Source: Prochlorococcus sp. AG-347-G22 (GTDB lineage Bacteria; Cyanobacteriota; Cyanobacteriia; PCC-6307; Cyanobiaceae). From it: a DNA stretch of 62,570 nt. A model generated the notes under the pieces. The model saw only the letters and a list, made by a program, of their open reading frames with translations. It made no database searches and was not told where the DNA came from. Where the stretch lies: assembly GCA_003281635.1 (NCBI GenBank), contig QCBK01000008.1, positions 1 through 62,570 of the forward strand. The letters are read 5' to 3'. Below, piece after piece: positions 36,803 through 46,353 of this stretch; the stretch's first letter is position 1; each line of letters starts with the position of its first letter. The translations under genes and the position numbers were made by a program.

Positions 36803-37090
36803 TTATGTTTTCTCAATTGGAGCCATTGTTAATCCTTTGCTGGATAGTTGCTCATGATATAGTTCTGCTTGTTCAAGATTACCTCTCCACACCTCTGCAG
36901 ATCCTGTCTTGTCAACTTTAATGGTTAGATCCCATGCCCTTTGTTCACTTATGCTTGGGATTATTGTTAGAAGACAATTTGCGACATGCTGAAAAGTGTT
37001 AAAATTGTCATCAAGAACTATAACTCTTGCTTCTGGATATTTTGCTTTAGATTTTTTTGGATCTAAGACTGTGCCGAGTGAATTAACCAT
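36803..37090 (-). CDS. clpS: ATP-dependent Clp protease adaptor ClpS
   Basis: ClpS delivers N-degron proteins to the ClpC/ClpP machine. The 95-residue protein has the adaptor core: ARVIVLDDNFNTFQHVANCL (Asp-Asp-Asn substrate pocket), then IIPSISEQRAWDLTIKVDKT and the closing EQAELYHEQLSSKGLTMAPI. It is the cyanobacterial/plastid form. It starts with ATG and is followed by the DUF1651 gene. Confidence 0.94.
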   Translation of the reverse strand: MVNSLGTVLDPKKSKAKYPEARVIVLDDNFNTFQHVANCLLTIIPSISEQRAWDLTIKVDKTGSAEVWRGNLEQAELYHEQLSSKGLTMAPIEKT

Positions 37091-37157
37091 TATTGTCTTT
37101 AATAGTTTAATTAAATTAAAATATCACCTAATTTCTACAATTGAAAAGTATAGAAAA

Positions 37158-37231
<74 letters not shown>

Positions 37232-37260
37232 ATGGGAATATTGTAAGACATTGGTTGTAC

Positions 37261-37743
37261 TTAATTACCATTTTGAAAATTTATTTGTTTGTAGGCCTCA
37301 TATATAGCAATTCCGCATGCTACAGAAAGGTTTAGACTTCTAACACCTTTTTGATCATTTTTTTCAGTCTGTATATTCGGCATAAATATTGATATTAAAA
37401 AGTCGCTTTTATCAATAATGGAATCGGGTAATCCTAAATCTTCTCTTCCAAATAGCAAAATATCATCTTGCTTGAATTTAAAATCCTTCAAATATAATCC
37501 ATTTTTTTTACTAAAAGAGATTATTCTTTTTGTGGATTTTGACGCTAAAAATTTTTCAAAATTCTCATATTGATTAACAGTTACTAAAGGCCAATAGTCT
37601 AAACCTGCTCTTTTTAAATATTTATCTTCTAGTTTAAAACCCAAGGGCTCTATAAGATTTAAAGGTATATTAAATGCAGCACATGATCTGGCAATATTAC
37701 CAGTATTTTGTGGGATTCTAGGTTCAAAAAGAGCGATTTCCAA
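37261..37743 (-). CDS. trmL: tRNA (cytidine(34)-2'-O)-methyltransferase
   Basis: 160 residues, a minimal SPOUT methyltransferase that modifies the wobble base of tRNA-Leu. Motifs: ALFEPRIPQNTGNIARSCAA (start), LLFGREDLGLPDSII (the Gly-Arg-Glu loop) and the knot LNLSVACGIAIYEAYKQ. The length is the usual TrmL size with no extra domain. Two bases separate it from the upstream cobU. Confidence 0.93.
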   Translation of the reverse strand: MEIALFEPRIPQNTGNIARSCAAFNIPLNLIEPLGFKLEDKYLKRAGLDYWPLVTVNQYENFEKFLASKSTKRIISFSKKNGLYLKDFKFKQDDILLFGREDLGLPDSIIDKSDFLISIFMPNIQTEKNDQKGVRSLNLSVACGIAIYEAYKQINFQNGN

Positions 37744-37745
37744 TT

Positions 37746-38306
37746 TTAAGTAGGTATTTCAATACTTATTTCATCTATTTTGATTGCTCTGCCGTTTATG
37801 GCCAGCCAATTATCTTTTGATATTTTGGTTATTCTCTTTTGAAGTTCGCCGATTCTCTCAATATATGTATTACCAATTTTATATTCAGAGACCAAACTCC
37901 AACCTACTTGTTCTCCAACAATAATTGTTATGCTTTTTCTTTTCATTAAGAGACTTATAAGTGAATTCATTTTTGTTGACCATTCATTTTGTTCCTTGCC
38001 AATACTTTTCATAACGAATCCCCCAATAGAATCTATTAATAATGGACCTTCTTCATTCCTTAATGTATTTAATAGATCTGTCGTTTCTATTAATTTCCAA
38101 TCTTTTGGTCTTCTTTTTCGATGTAAATTAATTTTATCTTGCCATTCTTTATCATCCAAATTGTTTTCAGATAAGGCAACATATGATAATTTTTCTACCT
38201 CCTTTGCAAGATGCTCCGCGAATTCACTTTTCCCACTCTTTGTCCCCCCTGTAATTAAAACTATATGAGATGAATATTCACTAATATTTAAAACCTTGGC
38301 ATTCAT
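37746..38306 (-). CDS. cobU: adenosylcobinamide kinase / guanylyltransferase
   Basis: 186 residues. The bifunctional enzyme phosphorylates adenosylcobinamide and adds GMP, late in corrinoid (B12 or pseudo-B12) synthesis. The N-terminus carries the P-loop VLITGGTKSGKSEFAEHLA; further family segments are HRKRRPKDWKLIET (His and Arg region) and IIVGEQVGWSLV. Together with cobN and metH it shows that the organism makes and uses corrinoids. ATG start; trmL follows. Confidence 0.93.
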   Translation of the reverse strand: MNAKVLNISEYSSHIVLITGGTKSGKSEFAEHLAKEVEKLSYVALSENNLDDKEWQDKINLHRKRRPKDWKLIETTDLLNTLRNEEGPLLIDSIGGFVMKSIGKEQNEWSTKMNSLISLLMKRKSITIIVGEQVGWSLVSEYKIGNTYIERIGELQKRITKISKDNWLAINGRAIKIDEISIEIPT

Positions 38307-38316
38307 AAATTCTCTA

Positions 38317-38628
38317 TTATTTAGAGAAATACCACCATGTCGCTAGAGGAATAATTGTGGCAGCAATTAACAAACCTATAACTATATAAGTAGCAGTTGA
38401 ACTCTCAGTATCTTTTGATCTCATAGTGTTAAAATTTGGATCCACTACAGGATTATCGATAGATGAGGGCTGACTTTTTTCGTAATTTATAACAGTCTTC
38501 TGTTGAGTAATACCAAAATATTTATTTATATTATTAATTTCATTAGCGTATGTAGTCGAAGGGATAAGAATAAAAATAAAGCCAGTAAAGATAAGGGAAA
38601 GAATATATTTATTGATGTTTAGGTTCAT
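38317..38628 (-). CDS. exported protein with C-terminal membrane helix, unknown
   Basis: 103 residues: an N-terminal signal peptide (LSLIFTGFIFILIPSTTYAN, likely cut after TYA), a polar middle of about 50 residues and a C-terminal helix (YIVIGLLIAATIIPLATWWY) followed by FSK. The layout puts the polar part outside the cytoplasm, anchored at its end. It is 10 bases from cobU on the same strand. No family recognised. Confidence 0.65.
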   Translation of the reverse strand: MNLNINKYILSLIFTGFIFILIPSTTYANEINNINKYFGITQQKTVINYEKSQPSSIDNPVVDPNFNTMRSKDTESSTATYIVIGLLIAATIIPLATWWYFSK

Positions 38629-38739
38629 TTTGAGAGGTTTTGGTTAATTATATATTAAAAACCATATGTTTGAGTAATTTTAAATCTACTAAACAATATA
38701 ATATTTGCATAATTTAATTAGAAATAACATATTTAAAAT

Positions 38740-39366
38740 ATGGGATTCAATGGGAAATCATTAATATCAGTCGGTGTAATACTCTTTATTTTTCAGATAG
38801 CAAATTTCATTTCAATAGAAACAATCACTCCTGAGCTTGAAAGAGCACAAGTGTTAGCTGCAATAGCTTCGTTAATTATTATTTTGATTGGTTTTTTATT
38901 TAAACAATTCCAACCCATAGCTGGTGAGAAAGCTGTTTTAAAAGGAGAAAATATGTTTCTCTTCGATAAAAACATGCCGGATGAAGTTATTGATGAACTT
39001 GCATGGGGTTCTGAAGCGATATTAACTTCTACAGCAGCAGCAGCAATATTAATCCACAATGATGGCGTTAATATATTGAGGAGGGGTATCACTTCAAGTA
39101 ATGATTTTAAACCTGGGGAAACTTGTCTGAGATCTATTAAAGATATGAAATTAATATCATTGGCAAACACTAAATTTTATCCTGGAAGAGATGAATTTAA
39201 TAATTTTTGCGCTGAAATCCCATCTATTTTAGTTGTACCTATTAATAATAAGGCTTTCATATTGATAGGAGGCTGGAGTGCTAAGTGTTTTACGAAGTCT
39301 GATGAAAAATGGATTAATAACTGGTCCAAAAAAATTAATAATATTTTCTCAAAAAATAAAATTTAA
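38740..39366 (+). CDS. CCB2/CCB4-like factor for cytochrome b6f haem attachment
   Basis: 208 residues: two membrane helices near the N-terminus (about 9-28 and 38-54), then a soluble domain beginning GEKAVLKGENMFLFDKNMPD and ELAWGSEAILTSTAAAAILI. This is the pattern of the 'cofactor assembly of complex C subunit B' family, related to plant CCB2/CCB4, which attaches haem ci to cytochrome b6. The end overlaps the convergent lptC-like gene by 4 bases. Identification by recalled motif spelling. Confidence 0.85.
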   Translation: MGFNGKSLISVGVILFIFQIANFISIETITPELERAQVLAAIASLIIILIGFLFKQFQPIAGEKAVLKGENMFLFDKNMPDEVIDELAWGSEAILTSTAAAAILIHNDGVNILRRGITSSNDFKPGETCLRSIKDMKLISLANTKFYPGRDEFNNFCAEIPSILVVPINNKAFILIGGWSAKCFTKSDEKWINNWSKKINNIFSKNKI

Positions 39367-39986
39367 AAATATATTATTGATTTAACTCTTTTGTCTTTTG
39401 CTTCAAAGCTTACTGATTCAGTTTTTAAATTATAGAAAGCATTTTCTGAGTTTATTTCATATTTATTTTCGTTATTTTCATCTTTAATTATATATTTCAC
39501 TGGATTGAAAAATTCAATTATGTTATCTGAACTCAAAATGGCTTTTCCTGAATTTAAGATGATATTTTGATTTTCAAATCTTATATTTCCCTCTAATAGA
39601 TAGTTAGTATTTTCTATATTCCAAATAAAATTATCAGCATTTATGATATCTTCATTCTTTTTTAAAGTTTTTAATTTAACATTCCCTTTCAATTTCAAGA
39701 GTTTATTATTGTCTGATAATGTAGATTCCTCCGAACTAATAATATATTTAGTTTCTTTCCCATCAAGAATATTAATAATAGGTTTTTTTAATACGAATTT
39801 TAATTCAATATTGTCATAACTTGAATTTGGACTGGTAATAGAATATATTTTATCTCCACTTTTAGAGAATATAGTCATATCTAAACTGTCTATTTTTTGG
39901 ATAACTTTATTTTCTTCAATTAAACTTGGAGCGCAACCAAGCATAAATAATGTAAGGAAAATTATTAATCTATAATTTTTGCTCAT
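39363..39986 (-). CDS. lptC: LptC-like lipoprotein, LPS export
   Basis: About 207 residues from ATG 39986 (a TTG two codons upstream is possible). The N-terminus is a lipoprotein signal peptide ending in the lipobox LGCAPSL. The rest is repetitive beta strands of the OstA/LptC kind (SEESTLSDNNKLLKLKGNVK, NTNYLLEGNIRFEN), which carry lipopolysaccharide across the periplasm between LptB2FG and LptA. It overlaps the end of metG by 17 bases, so the two are co-transcribed. Confidence 0.8.
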   Translation of the reverse strand: MSKNYRLIIFLTLFMLGCAPSLIEENKVIQKIDSLDMTIFSKSGDKIYSITSPNSSYDNIELKFVLKKPIINILDGKETKYIISSEESTLSDNNKLLKLKGNVKLKTLKKNEDIINADNFIWNIENTNYLLEGNIRFENQNIILNSGKAILSSDNIIEFFNPVKYIIKDENNENKYEINSENAFYNLKTESVSFEAKDKRVKSIIYF

Positions 39987-41514
39987 ACTCAAGTTTATTT
40001 ATGATTGGAGTGGGTTTAGGAAGAATTGAGTTGCTAACTAATAATCCCCAAATTAATTGTTTTTTCCAAGAAATTTCCTCTCTGTATATAGAACCAAGTT
40101 GTTCATTAATTTTTATAGATAATTCGGGCAATAAGGGTAGTAATAATAATCCTATTATTCTGGTACTTTCTAAAACGTTATAAATAATTTCTTTAACTAG
40201 AGTTAGATTATCTTTCTCTTTTATTAGCAGCCATGGCTGATTTTCATTCAAATACAAATTTGTATTAATTGCTAGGCTAAGTACTTCATTAGCTGCTAAA
40301 TCTAATTTGTAGTTATCAAAGTTATAAATATAGTTTTCAACTGCAATTTTGGCATAATTCTCTAATTTATTTTCACTTGAAATTTTTTCATTATTTGGCA
40401 CTTTATTATCAAACCATTTTCTAGACATAGATGATGTTCTATTTAATAAATTACCAATTGTATTAGCTAAGTCATTATTGATGATGTCAACAAATCTTTT
40501 ATCTTGAAAATCTCCATCATTTCCTAATGATATGTCTTTAATGAGATACCACCTTACAGGATCATTTCCATATTTTGTAAGCAATAAATCAGGGTCTAGT
40601 ACATTTCCTAAGCTTTTACCCATTTTTTGCCCCTCTCTTGTAAGAAATCCGTGCCCAAAAACCTTCTTAGGAACTTTCATTTTGGCAGAAATGAGCATTG
40701 CAGGCCAATATACAGCATGGAATCTCAGTATATCCTTACCAATTAAATGAACATCAGCTGGCCATCCTCCATTAATTGATTTTTCCAATGAATGTTCTGT
40801 CGCATCAGAGCTAATGGCACTTACATATCCAAGTAAAGCATCAAACCACACATAAAAGGTATGGTTATCGTAACCAGGGACTGGTATTCCCCATGTAACA
40901 TTTGTTCTTGAAATTGAAAAATCCTTTAAACCTCTAGAAACAAAATTTATAATTTCATTCTTTCTTTCTATTGGCTCTATAAAAGAAGGTTCGTTGATTA
41001 TTTTTTCGATTTCTTTTTGATATTTTGAAAGCCTAAAAAAGAGATTCTCTTCATTTTTCCATTCTAGATTTTTTTGATGTATTGGACACTTGTATGTTGA
41101 TGAATTTTCTGGATTATCTTTAAATTCTTCGCAACCGACGCAATACCAACCTTTTTGAACTCCCATATAGATATCATCTGATGCTTTTACTCTTTCATAA
41201 AATTCATTAACAACAAATTCATGATTTTTTGAGCTTGTTCTTATAAATTTGTCAAAGGATATATTCCAATCTTTCCAATTATTATTAAAGACTTCTGAGA
41301 TTTCATCACAATGTGATTTTGGAGCAATACCCTTTTCATTAGCTGTTCTTTGTATTTTTAAACCATGTTCATCAACACCAGTGATGAAAATAACTTCTTC
41401 ACCTGCAAGCCTTTTATACCTAGCTATTGAGTCACAAATTATTGTTGTATATACACTTCCTAAATGAGGTTTATCATTAACATAGTATAAAGGTGTAGTA
41501 ATGACAAAAGTCAT
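39970..41514 (-). CDS. metG: methionyl-tRNA synthetase
   Basis: 514 residues, charging tRNA-Met. Class I marks are TTPLYYVNDKPHLGSVYTTI (HIGH-like, here HLGS), the zinc-type cysteines in GWYCVGCEEF and YKCPIHQ, and GQKMGKSLGN (KMSKS-like). The C-terminal dimerisation domain of some enzymes is absent, as is usual for cyanobacteria. It is downstream of the RNB gene and overlaps lptC. Confidence 0.96.
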   Translation of the reverse strand: MTFVITTPLYYVNDKPHLGSVYTTIICDSIARYKRLAGEEVIFITGVDEHGLKIQRTANEKGIAPKSHCDEISEVFNNNWKDWNISFDKFIRTSSKNHEFVVNEFYERVKASDDIYMGVQKGWYCVGCEEFKDNPENSSTYKCPIHQKNLEWKNEENLFFRLSKYQKEIEKIINEPSFIEPIERKNEIINFVSRGLKDFSISRTNVTWGIPVPGYDNHTFYVWFDALLGYVSAISSDATEHSLEKSINGGWPADVHLIGKDILRFHAVYWPAMLISAKMKVPKKVFGHGFLTREGQKMGKSLGNVLDPDLLLTKYGNDPVRWYLIKDISLGNDGDFQDKRFVDIINNDLANTIGNLLNRTSSMSRKWFDNKVPNNEKISSENKLENYAKIAVENYIYNFDNYKLDLAANEVLSLAINTNLYLNENQPWLLIKEKDNLTLVKEIIYNVLESTRIIGLLLLPLLPELSIKINEQLGSIYREEISWKKQLIWGLLVSNSILPKPTPIINKLEYEQKL

Positions 41515-41582
41515 AAAGCTTTTTTATTTATACTAACAGATATTTTTTAAACTAATAACAACCCATTATATTAATTATCTTA

Positions 41583-42767
41583 TTAATAAATAAATTCTAA
41601 AAGATTACTATCATTTATAATATATTTAACTTTATATATTTTATTACTGTATATATCTATTGATACAAAAAGTGTAATAAGTATTTCTAGTGAATAATCT
41701 GGAAAATAAACCAAAGCAATATTTTTTTTATGATTAATCCACTTAACGAATATAATTTTATAAAAAGCTTTTTTTTCATTCTTAAAAAATAATTTCAAAT
41801 ACTTAAATTTATCATTTTTAAATATATTATTATTTTCTGATTGTCTATTTTTTGAATAATCAATAATCTTAGAGACTGAATCTTTACTAAGAACTTCGTA
41901 ATTATTAATTTTGTTATAGACTTGCCTTTGTATAATCAAATCAAGATATCTTCGTAGTGGTGATGTACATTGTACATACATTTTAAGGCCTAACGATTCA
42001 TGGATTCCTGGCTTAGTAGTTATGTAACTTTTTCCCATATATTGTTTTAATATTATATATTTAATATCACTATCATTATATCTATTGAGTATTTCAGATG
42101 GATTACAGTTTATTTTTTGAATCCTAAATGCAGCCGCTAAATCATATTTATCTATAAATAAACTTGTTACATAACCCATTAATATCATTGATTCTGCAAT
42201 TATAATTTGTGATATTGTTTTCTCTAATTTAGTTAGTTTAATCTTATCCTCATATAATTTAATTTTATTATTAGGACTTTCAAATATAATTGCTCCTTGT
42301 TTCTTTCTAAATTTAATACTTTTTTCTAATAATTTTTTAATCTCAATTAATTCTATTTCTTCTTTGGGTTCTATTTCTAATATTTCATTTGCATCTTCAT
42401 ATGTTAATTGATATTTTGGTTTTATTATTGCCTCAGTTATTTCATATTTATTAATTGATCCATCATCATTGAATTCTATGCCTGCACTAATAGTTTCTGA
42501 AACTTTATTTTGAGCTAGATTTGCCTTTTCAATAATATCTTTAGGAAGCATTGGGACATATTGATCAATTAAATATAAACTGCTATTTCTCTTTCTTGCA
42601 TTTAAATCAACATTGGAGTCATGTAAAAAGAGTTTGCATGGATTACTAATATGTATCCATAAATTTTTTTTATTTCCTTCTTTTATTTCTAATGAAATAG
42701 CATCATCAACCTCATGTGGATCATCAGAGTCAATAATATATGTTTTTAAATCAGTTAAATCTTTCAA
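41583..42767 (-). CDS. short RNB-family exoribonuclease with intact active site
   Basis: 394 residues, about half the usual RNase II/R length. It begins directly with the catalytic domain. The metal-binding cluster is complete: Asp13, Glu19, Asp21 and Asp22 in IIDSDDPHEVDDAI, and the motif CTSPLRRYLDLI (Arg272, Arg273) is present. No N-terminal cold-shock domains are seen, and the C-terminal ~90 residues do not resemble a clear S1 domain. It lies 45 bases after rpsR, in a translation operon. The RNase R-like protein at 24.7 kb shows the reverse pattern: RNA-binding ends kept, active site lost. Confidence 0.87.
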   Translation of the reverse strand: MKDLTDLKTYIIDSDDPHEVDDAISLEIKEGNKKNLWIHISNPCKLFLHDSNVDLNARKRNSSLYLIDQYVPMLPKDIIEKANLAQNKVSETISAGIEFNDDGSINKYEITEAIIKPKYQLTYEDANEILEIEPKEEIELIEIKKLLEKSIKFRKKQGAIIFESPNNKIKLYEDKIKLTKLEKTISQIIIAESMILMGYVTSLFIDKYDLAAAFRIQKINCNPSEILNRYNDSDIKYIILKQYMGKSYITTKPGIHESLGLKMYVQCTSPLRRYLDLIIQRQVYNKINNYEVLSKDSVSKIIDYSKNRQSENNNIFKNDKFKYLKLFFKNEKKAFYKIIFVKWINHKKNIALVYFPDYSLEILITLFVSIDIYSNKIYKVKYIINDSNLLEFIY

Positions 42768-42812
42768 ATATTTGAAATATTAATTATAGTGCCAACTATA
42801 TTCAATATGAAA

Positions 42813-43034
42813 TTATCCTTCAGGATTTACAAAGGGTAAAAGAGCAACAATTCTGGCTCTCTTAACAGCTAATGTGAGATCTCTTTGTTGCTTAGAGGTT
42901 AAACCTGTCATTCTTCTTGGTAGGATTTTGCCCCTCTCAGTTATGAATTTTTTTAGTAGTTCTACATCCTTATAGTCAATAGGATCACCTGGTTTGATAG
43001 GCGATAATTGTTTTTTGAAAATTGAATTAGGCAT
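42813..43034 (-). CDS. rpsR: 30S ribosomal protein S18
   Basis: 73 residues with the S18 core: [40 protein letters not shown] and [12 protein letters not shown]. It follows rpmG by 17 bases, the standard cyanobacterial and plastid order rpl33-rps18. Confidence 0.97.
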   Translation of the reverse strand: MPNSIFKKQLSPIKPGDPIDYKDVELLKKFITERGKILPRRMTGLTSKQQRDLTLAVKRARIVALLPFVNPEG

Positions 43035-43051
43035 GATTTAATTTGATTTGA

Positions 43052-43246
43052 TTACTTAATTTCTTTGTGAATTGTCATTCTGTTTAAATGAGGATTAAAC
43101 TTTTTTAGTTCTAATCTTTCTGTTGTATTTCTACGATTCTTTTCAGTAGTATATCTTGAGACACCATTTGATCTCTTAGGATCTGTGCTTGTCCTAGCTT
43201 CAGTACATTCCAGGGTCACTACAACTCTTGTCCCTTTTTTGGCCAT
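43052..43246 (-). CDS. rpmG: 50S ribosomal protein L33
   Basis: 64 residues from the ATG at 43246: [20 protein letters not shown], then [20 protein letters not shown] and [14 protein letters not shown]. An upstream in-frame ATG would add 16 residues (MLKMYNRK...) that no L33 has, so the shorter start is used. It heads the operon rpmG-rpsR-RNB-metG-lptC and is divergent from pheT. Confidence 0.96.
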   Translation of the reverse strand: MAKKGTRVVVTLECTEARTSTDPKRSNGVSRYTTEKNRRNTTERLELKKFNPHLNRMTIHKEIK

Positions 43247-43347
43247 TTTAATTAATACTTTATTGTATAATTTTCTATTGTACATCTTCAACAAACTTTT
43301 TTGAAGATATACTTATTTCTTTTATTATCATTGATTAAAAAATATAT

Positions 43348-45792
43348 ATGAAAGTTTCTCAAAATTGGTTGAAAAATTTAGTAGAAATTACTTCTACTCC
43401 AGAAGATCTCTCTGAGAAATTATCTATTGGTGGATTTGAGGTTGAATCATTAGAAGATTGTTCAAAAAATATAAATGGTGTTGTTTTAGGAAAGGTATTA
43501 TCTGTTTTAAAACACGAAGGATCTGACAAACTTTCAATTTGCCAAGTCGATATTGGTAATTCAAAGAATTTACAAATTATCTGTGGTGCGCGCAACATTA
43601 AACCAAATATTTATGTTTATGTTGCTACTGTCGGCGCTAAATTAAATGCAGTTGATTTAATTATTAAAAGAAGTGAAATTAGAGGTGTCATGAGTGAAGG
43701 AATGATATGTTCACTGCAGGAACTGGGTTTAGAGTGCTCTAGCGAAGGGATAGAGATCATTGATGAAGATTTGGCCCTAAAACATGAATTGGGCACTCCA
43801 GGGTCTGACTTGCTTCAATTAAATGATTTTATATATGATTTAGCCATTACAGCTAATAGACCTGATGGAATGTCTGTTATGGGTATAGCCCGTGAGATTT
43901 CTGCTCTTTTAGAATCCACCTTAAATTTTCCAGAATTAAACCATAAATATAATATTCATTTACTTAAGGGAATTAAACTTTGTCCAGAGGCTATAGAATC
44001 TAATTGCATTTATACAATAAGCTGCATTGATGGAGTAAATGGAGAGAAATTATCGCCAAATTGGCTTAAAGACCGTATAGAAAAATCAGGTATAAAATCT
44101 ATTAATCTTCTTGTTGATTTGACAAATTATATTCTATTAGAACAAGGTCAACCTTTGCATGCGTTTGATAAAGATAAATTGTCAAACTTAATTGGTAAGG
44201 AAGTTTCTCCAGAAGATTTCTCTGTAAGAAAAGGGAAGGATAACGAAAGCCTTATTTGCTTAGATGGTAAAGAATATTACTTAAATGACAATATCACAGT
44301 TATTACTTGTTGTGATAAACCTGTTGCTATTGCAGGGGTTATAGGCGGTTTAGAGACTTCTGTAAGTAATACTACCTCATCTATTTACCTTGAAGGCGCT
44401 GTTTTTAATCCAGTTATTATAAGAAAATCTTCCAAGGCGGCTGGCATAAGAACAGAATCTAGCAGCAGGTATGAAAAAGGGATTTCATCAAAAAATACAA
44501 TAAGTGCAGTAACAAGGGCAATTAATCTTTTAGAAGAATATTTTTCTATTAATTCACCAATCATCAATACTTCAAATTTAATAAGTAATGAGGATATTTT
44601 TATTAAACTACGGAGAAATAGAATACATAAAATTCTTGGTCCATTAATAATTAACGATAAATTTGAAAAAAGAAATTTATCTGATAATGAAATAGTTGAT
44701 AAATTAACACTCATAGGTTGTACTTTAAAGAATAAAGAATATGGCTGGGATGTAGCAGTAATTCCAAATAGATCTCATGATTTAACAAGAGAAATAGATT
44801 TAATTGAAGAAATAGCAAGATTAATAGGGTATGACAGATTTGACTTAAAACTTCCTAATCCAATTAAGCCTGGAAAATTGTCATCAGAACAGTTGGCATT
44901 GAGAAAAGTAAAAAATGGTTTTATAGAAAATGGTTTTAACGAGGTACTAAGCTACTCTCTTGTTCCTGAAGATGATGAAAAACTTATAAAGATTTCTAAT
45001 CCTTTGTTATTAGAAACAAGCTGTCTTAGAGATAATATCTGGAAAGAACATTTGGAGATAGTGAACCGTAATATAAAAGCTGGACAAGCAAGTTGTTATA
45101 TATTTGAAATTGGAAATGTTTTTCAAAGGAAAACTGAGTTCATTCAAGAAGAAGTTCTGAATGGTGCGATATATGGTAATAAAAAATTTGGAAAATGGAT
45201 AAATTCGAGTAAAGATAACGATCTTAATTATTTCCAGGCCAGAGGAAAGTTAAAGGAGGCTTTATCATCTTTGAACATAAAAATTGATGATAAACCTTCT
45301 GATTCAATTGATTTTCTTCATCCAGGAAGAACCGCAAAATTAGTTATTGAAGGGAAAGATGCAGGTTATTTTGGTGAAATACATCCCAAACTAATATTAG
45401 AAAAGAAGTCATTAAAAAAAGTTTATTTATTTAAAATAAATGTTTCTAACCTCTTGGGAGCTAGTACAAGAAAAAATAAATGGATTCCAATATATAAGCA
45501 ATACCCAATTGTTCCGAAAATGGAAAGGGATATAAATTTTGTTTTCAGTAAGAAATTTTTAATTAGCGAAATAACATCACAAATAAGAAAAACAGGAAAA
45601 AATCTCTTAGAGGATGTAAATTTACTTGATGTTTTTGAAGATACTAAATTTGGAGATGATCATATAAGTTATACATTTAGATTATCTTATAGAGATAAAG
45701 ATAAAACATTACTGGACTCTGACATTACATCAATACATTCAAATATCATTTCTAATGTTGAAAAATGTTTTAACACTAAATTGAGAAATTAA
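43348..45792 (+). CDS. pheT: phenylalanyl-tRNA synthetase beta subunit
   Basis: 814 residues, the full-length beta chain. In order: the EMAP-like tRNA-binding domain (LSICQVDIGNSKNLQIICGA), the B3/B4 editing region (LLVDLTNYILLEQGQPLHAF), B5, the catalytic-like core (SLVPEDDEKLIKISNPL) and the C-terminal anticodon-binding domain (YPIVPKMERDINFVF). PheS is not in the window. ATG start; the promoter lies in the 100 bases shared with divergent rpmG. Confidence 0.97.
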   Translation: MKVSQNWLKNLVEITSTPEDLSEKLSIGGFEVESLEDCSKNINGVVLGKVLSVLKHEGSDKLSICQVDIGNSKNLQIICGARNIKPNIYVYVATVGAKLNAVDLIIKRSEIRGVMSEGMICSLQELGLECSSEGIEIIDEDLALKHELGTPGSDLLQLNDFIYDLAITANRPDGMSVMGIAREISALLESTLNFPELNHKYNIHLLKGIKLCPEAIESNCIYTISCIDGVNGEKLSPNWLKDRIEKSGIKSINLLVDLTNYILLEQGQPLHAFDKDKLSNLIGKEVSPEDFSVRKGKDNESLICLDGKEYYLNDNITVITCCDKPVAIAGVIGGLETSVSNTTSSIYLEGAVFNPVIIRKSSKAAGIRTESSSRYEKGISSKNTISAVTRAINLLEEYFSINSPIINTSNLISNEDIFIKLRRNRIHKILGPLIINDKFEKRNLSDNEIVDKLTLIGCTLKNKEYGWDVAVIPNRSHDLTREIDLIEEIARLIGYDRFDLKLPNPIKPGKLSSEQLALRKVKNGFIENGFNEVLSYSLVPEDDEKLIKISNPLLLETSCLRDNIWKEHLEIVNRNIKAGQASCYIFEIGNVFQRKTEFIQEEVLNGAIYGNKKFGKWINSSKDNDLNYFQARGKLKEALSSLNIKIDDKPSDSIDFLHPGRTAKLVIEGKDAGYFGEIHPKLILEKKSLKKVYLFKINVSNLLGASTRKNKWIPIYKQYPIVPKMERDINFVFSKKFLISEITSQIRKTGKNLLEDVNLLDVFEDTKFGDDHISYTFRLSYRDKDKTLLDSDITSIHSNIISNVEKCFNTKLRN

Positions 45793-45813
45793 TCGTATTG
45801 CTAATCTCATATA

Positions 45814-45830
45814 AGACTATAAATAAGTCT
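45814..45830. repeat. imperfect copy of the AGACTTA palindrome
   Basis: AGACTATAAATAAGTCT: outer arms AGACT and AGTCT as in the copies at 46354 and 46531, with a changed middle. It lies between the pheT stop and the next small gene, where a terminator or a promoter would be. The arms are A/T-rich. Confidence 0.4.
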
Positions 45831-45885
45831 ATATATGATTCTTATATTAGATAAATAATAATCCTATAAAAGTAATTAATGTTGT

Positions 45886-46146
45886 ATGATTAAGATCATG
45901 ATCAATCTACTATCTCTACTTCTATCTTCAGTGCTGTGGGTTCAAGTCCCTCAGTGGTCAGATGATTGGTCAAAATGTGCTGTTGACATACCAGATGCAT
46001 CTTGTCACTGGTATATAACTGCACCAGATAATACTTTTGGCGAAGGTTTTGATTGGGCTAGCGCCCCTTGGTTTGATGCTAATGGATTAAGTGATGTCCC
46101 TAGTATTGATAGACAAACTGCAATTGAGAAGCTTCAATCTAAGTAG
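45886..46146 (+). CDS. small exported protein, unknown
   Basis: 86 residues: a signal-like hydrophobic start (MIKIMINLLSLLLSSVLWVQ) and a compact domain with two cysteines and several tryptophans (DDWSKCAVDIPDASCHWYIT, GEGFDWASAPWFDA). The two cysteines probably form a disulfide outside the cytoplasm. No family recognised. The DNA around residues 19-22 is identical to a tRNA T-arm core (45939-45950). The gene is flanked by AGACTTA-type repeats. Confidence 0.65.
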   Translation: MIKIMINLLSLLLSSVLWVQVPQWSDDWSKCAVDIPDASCHWYITAPDNTFGEGFDWASAPWFDANGLSDVPSIDRQTAIEKLQSK

Positions 46147-46166
46147 TACTGTCTATAAGGCAGTAC
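46146..46166 (+). terminator. hairpin after the 45886-46146 gene
   Basis: GTACTG (46146-46151) pairs with CAGTAC (46161-46166) around a 9-base loop, beginning at the last base of the stop codon. There is no T-run directly after it, so termination strength is doubtful. Confidence 0.4.
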
Positions 46167-46353
46167 GGATAAGAATAAGATTCAGTTATAACAGTATTTT
46201 TTAAGCATTATTATTTTCTTGGACATCGAAAGGACTTAATTTATTTATTTATTATTCATTTTTTTAATTTTTTTCAGGTATTAATCATTTCGGCATGTTT
46301 TATTCAAACTGATAAATTAATATATCTTATTTATCTATTATAGGACTTATTAA

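Noticed and set aside
45860..45960. A complete tRNA gene around the T-arm-like 12-mer
   Set aside because: No acceptor, D-arm or anticodon arm can be folded around it on either strand; only the T-arm core is present.
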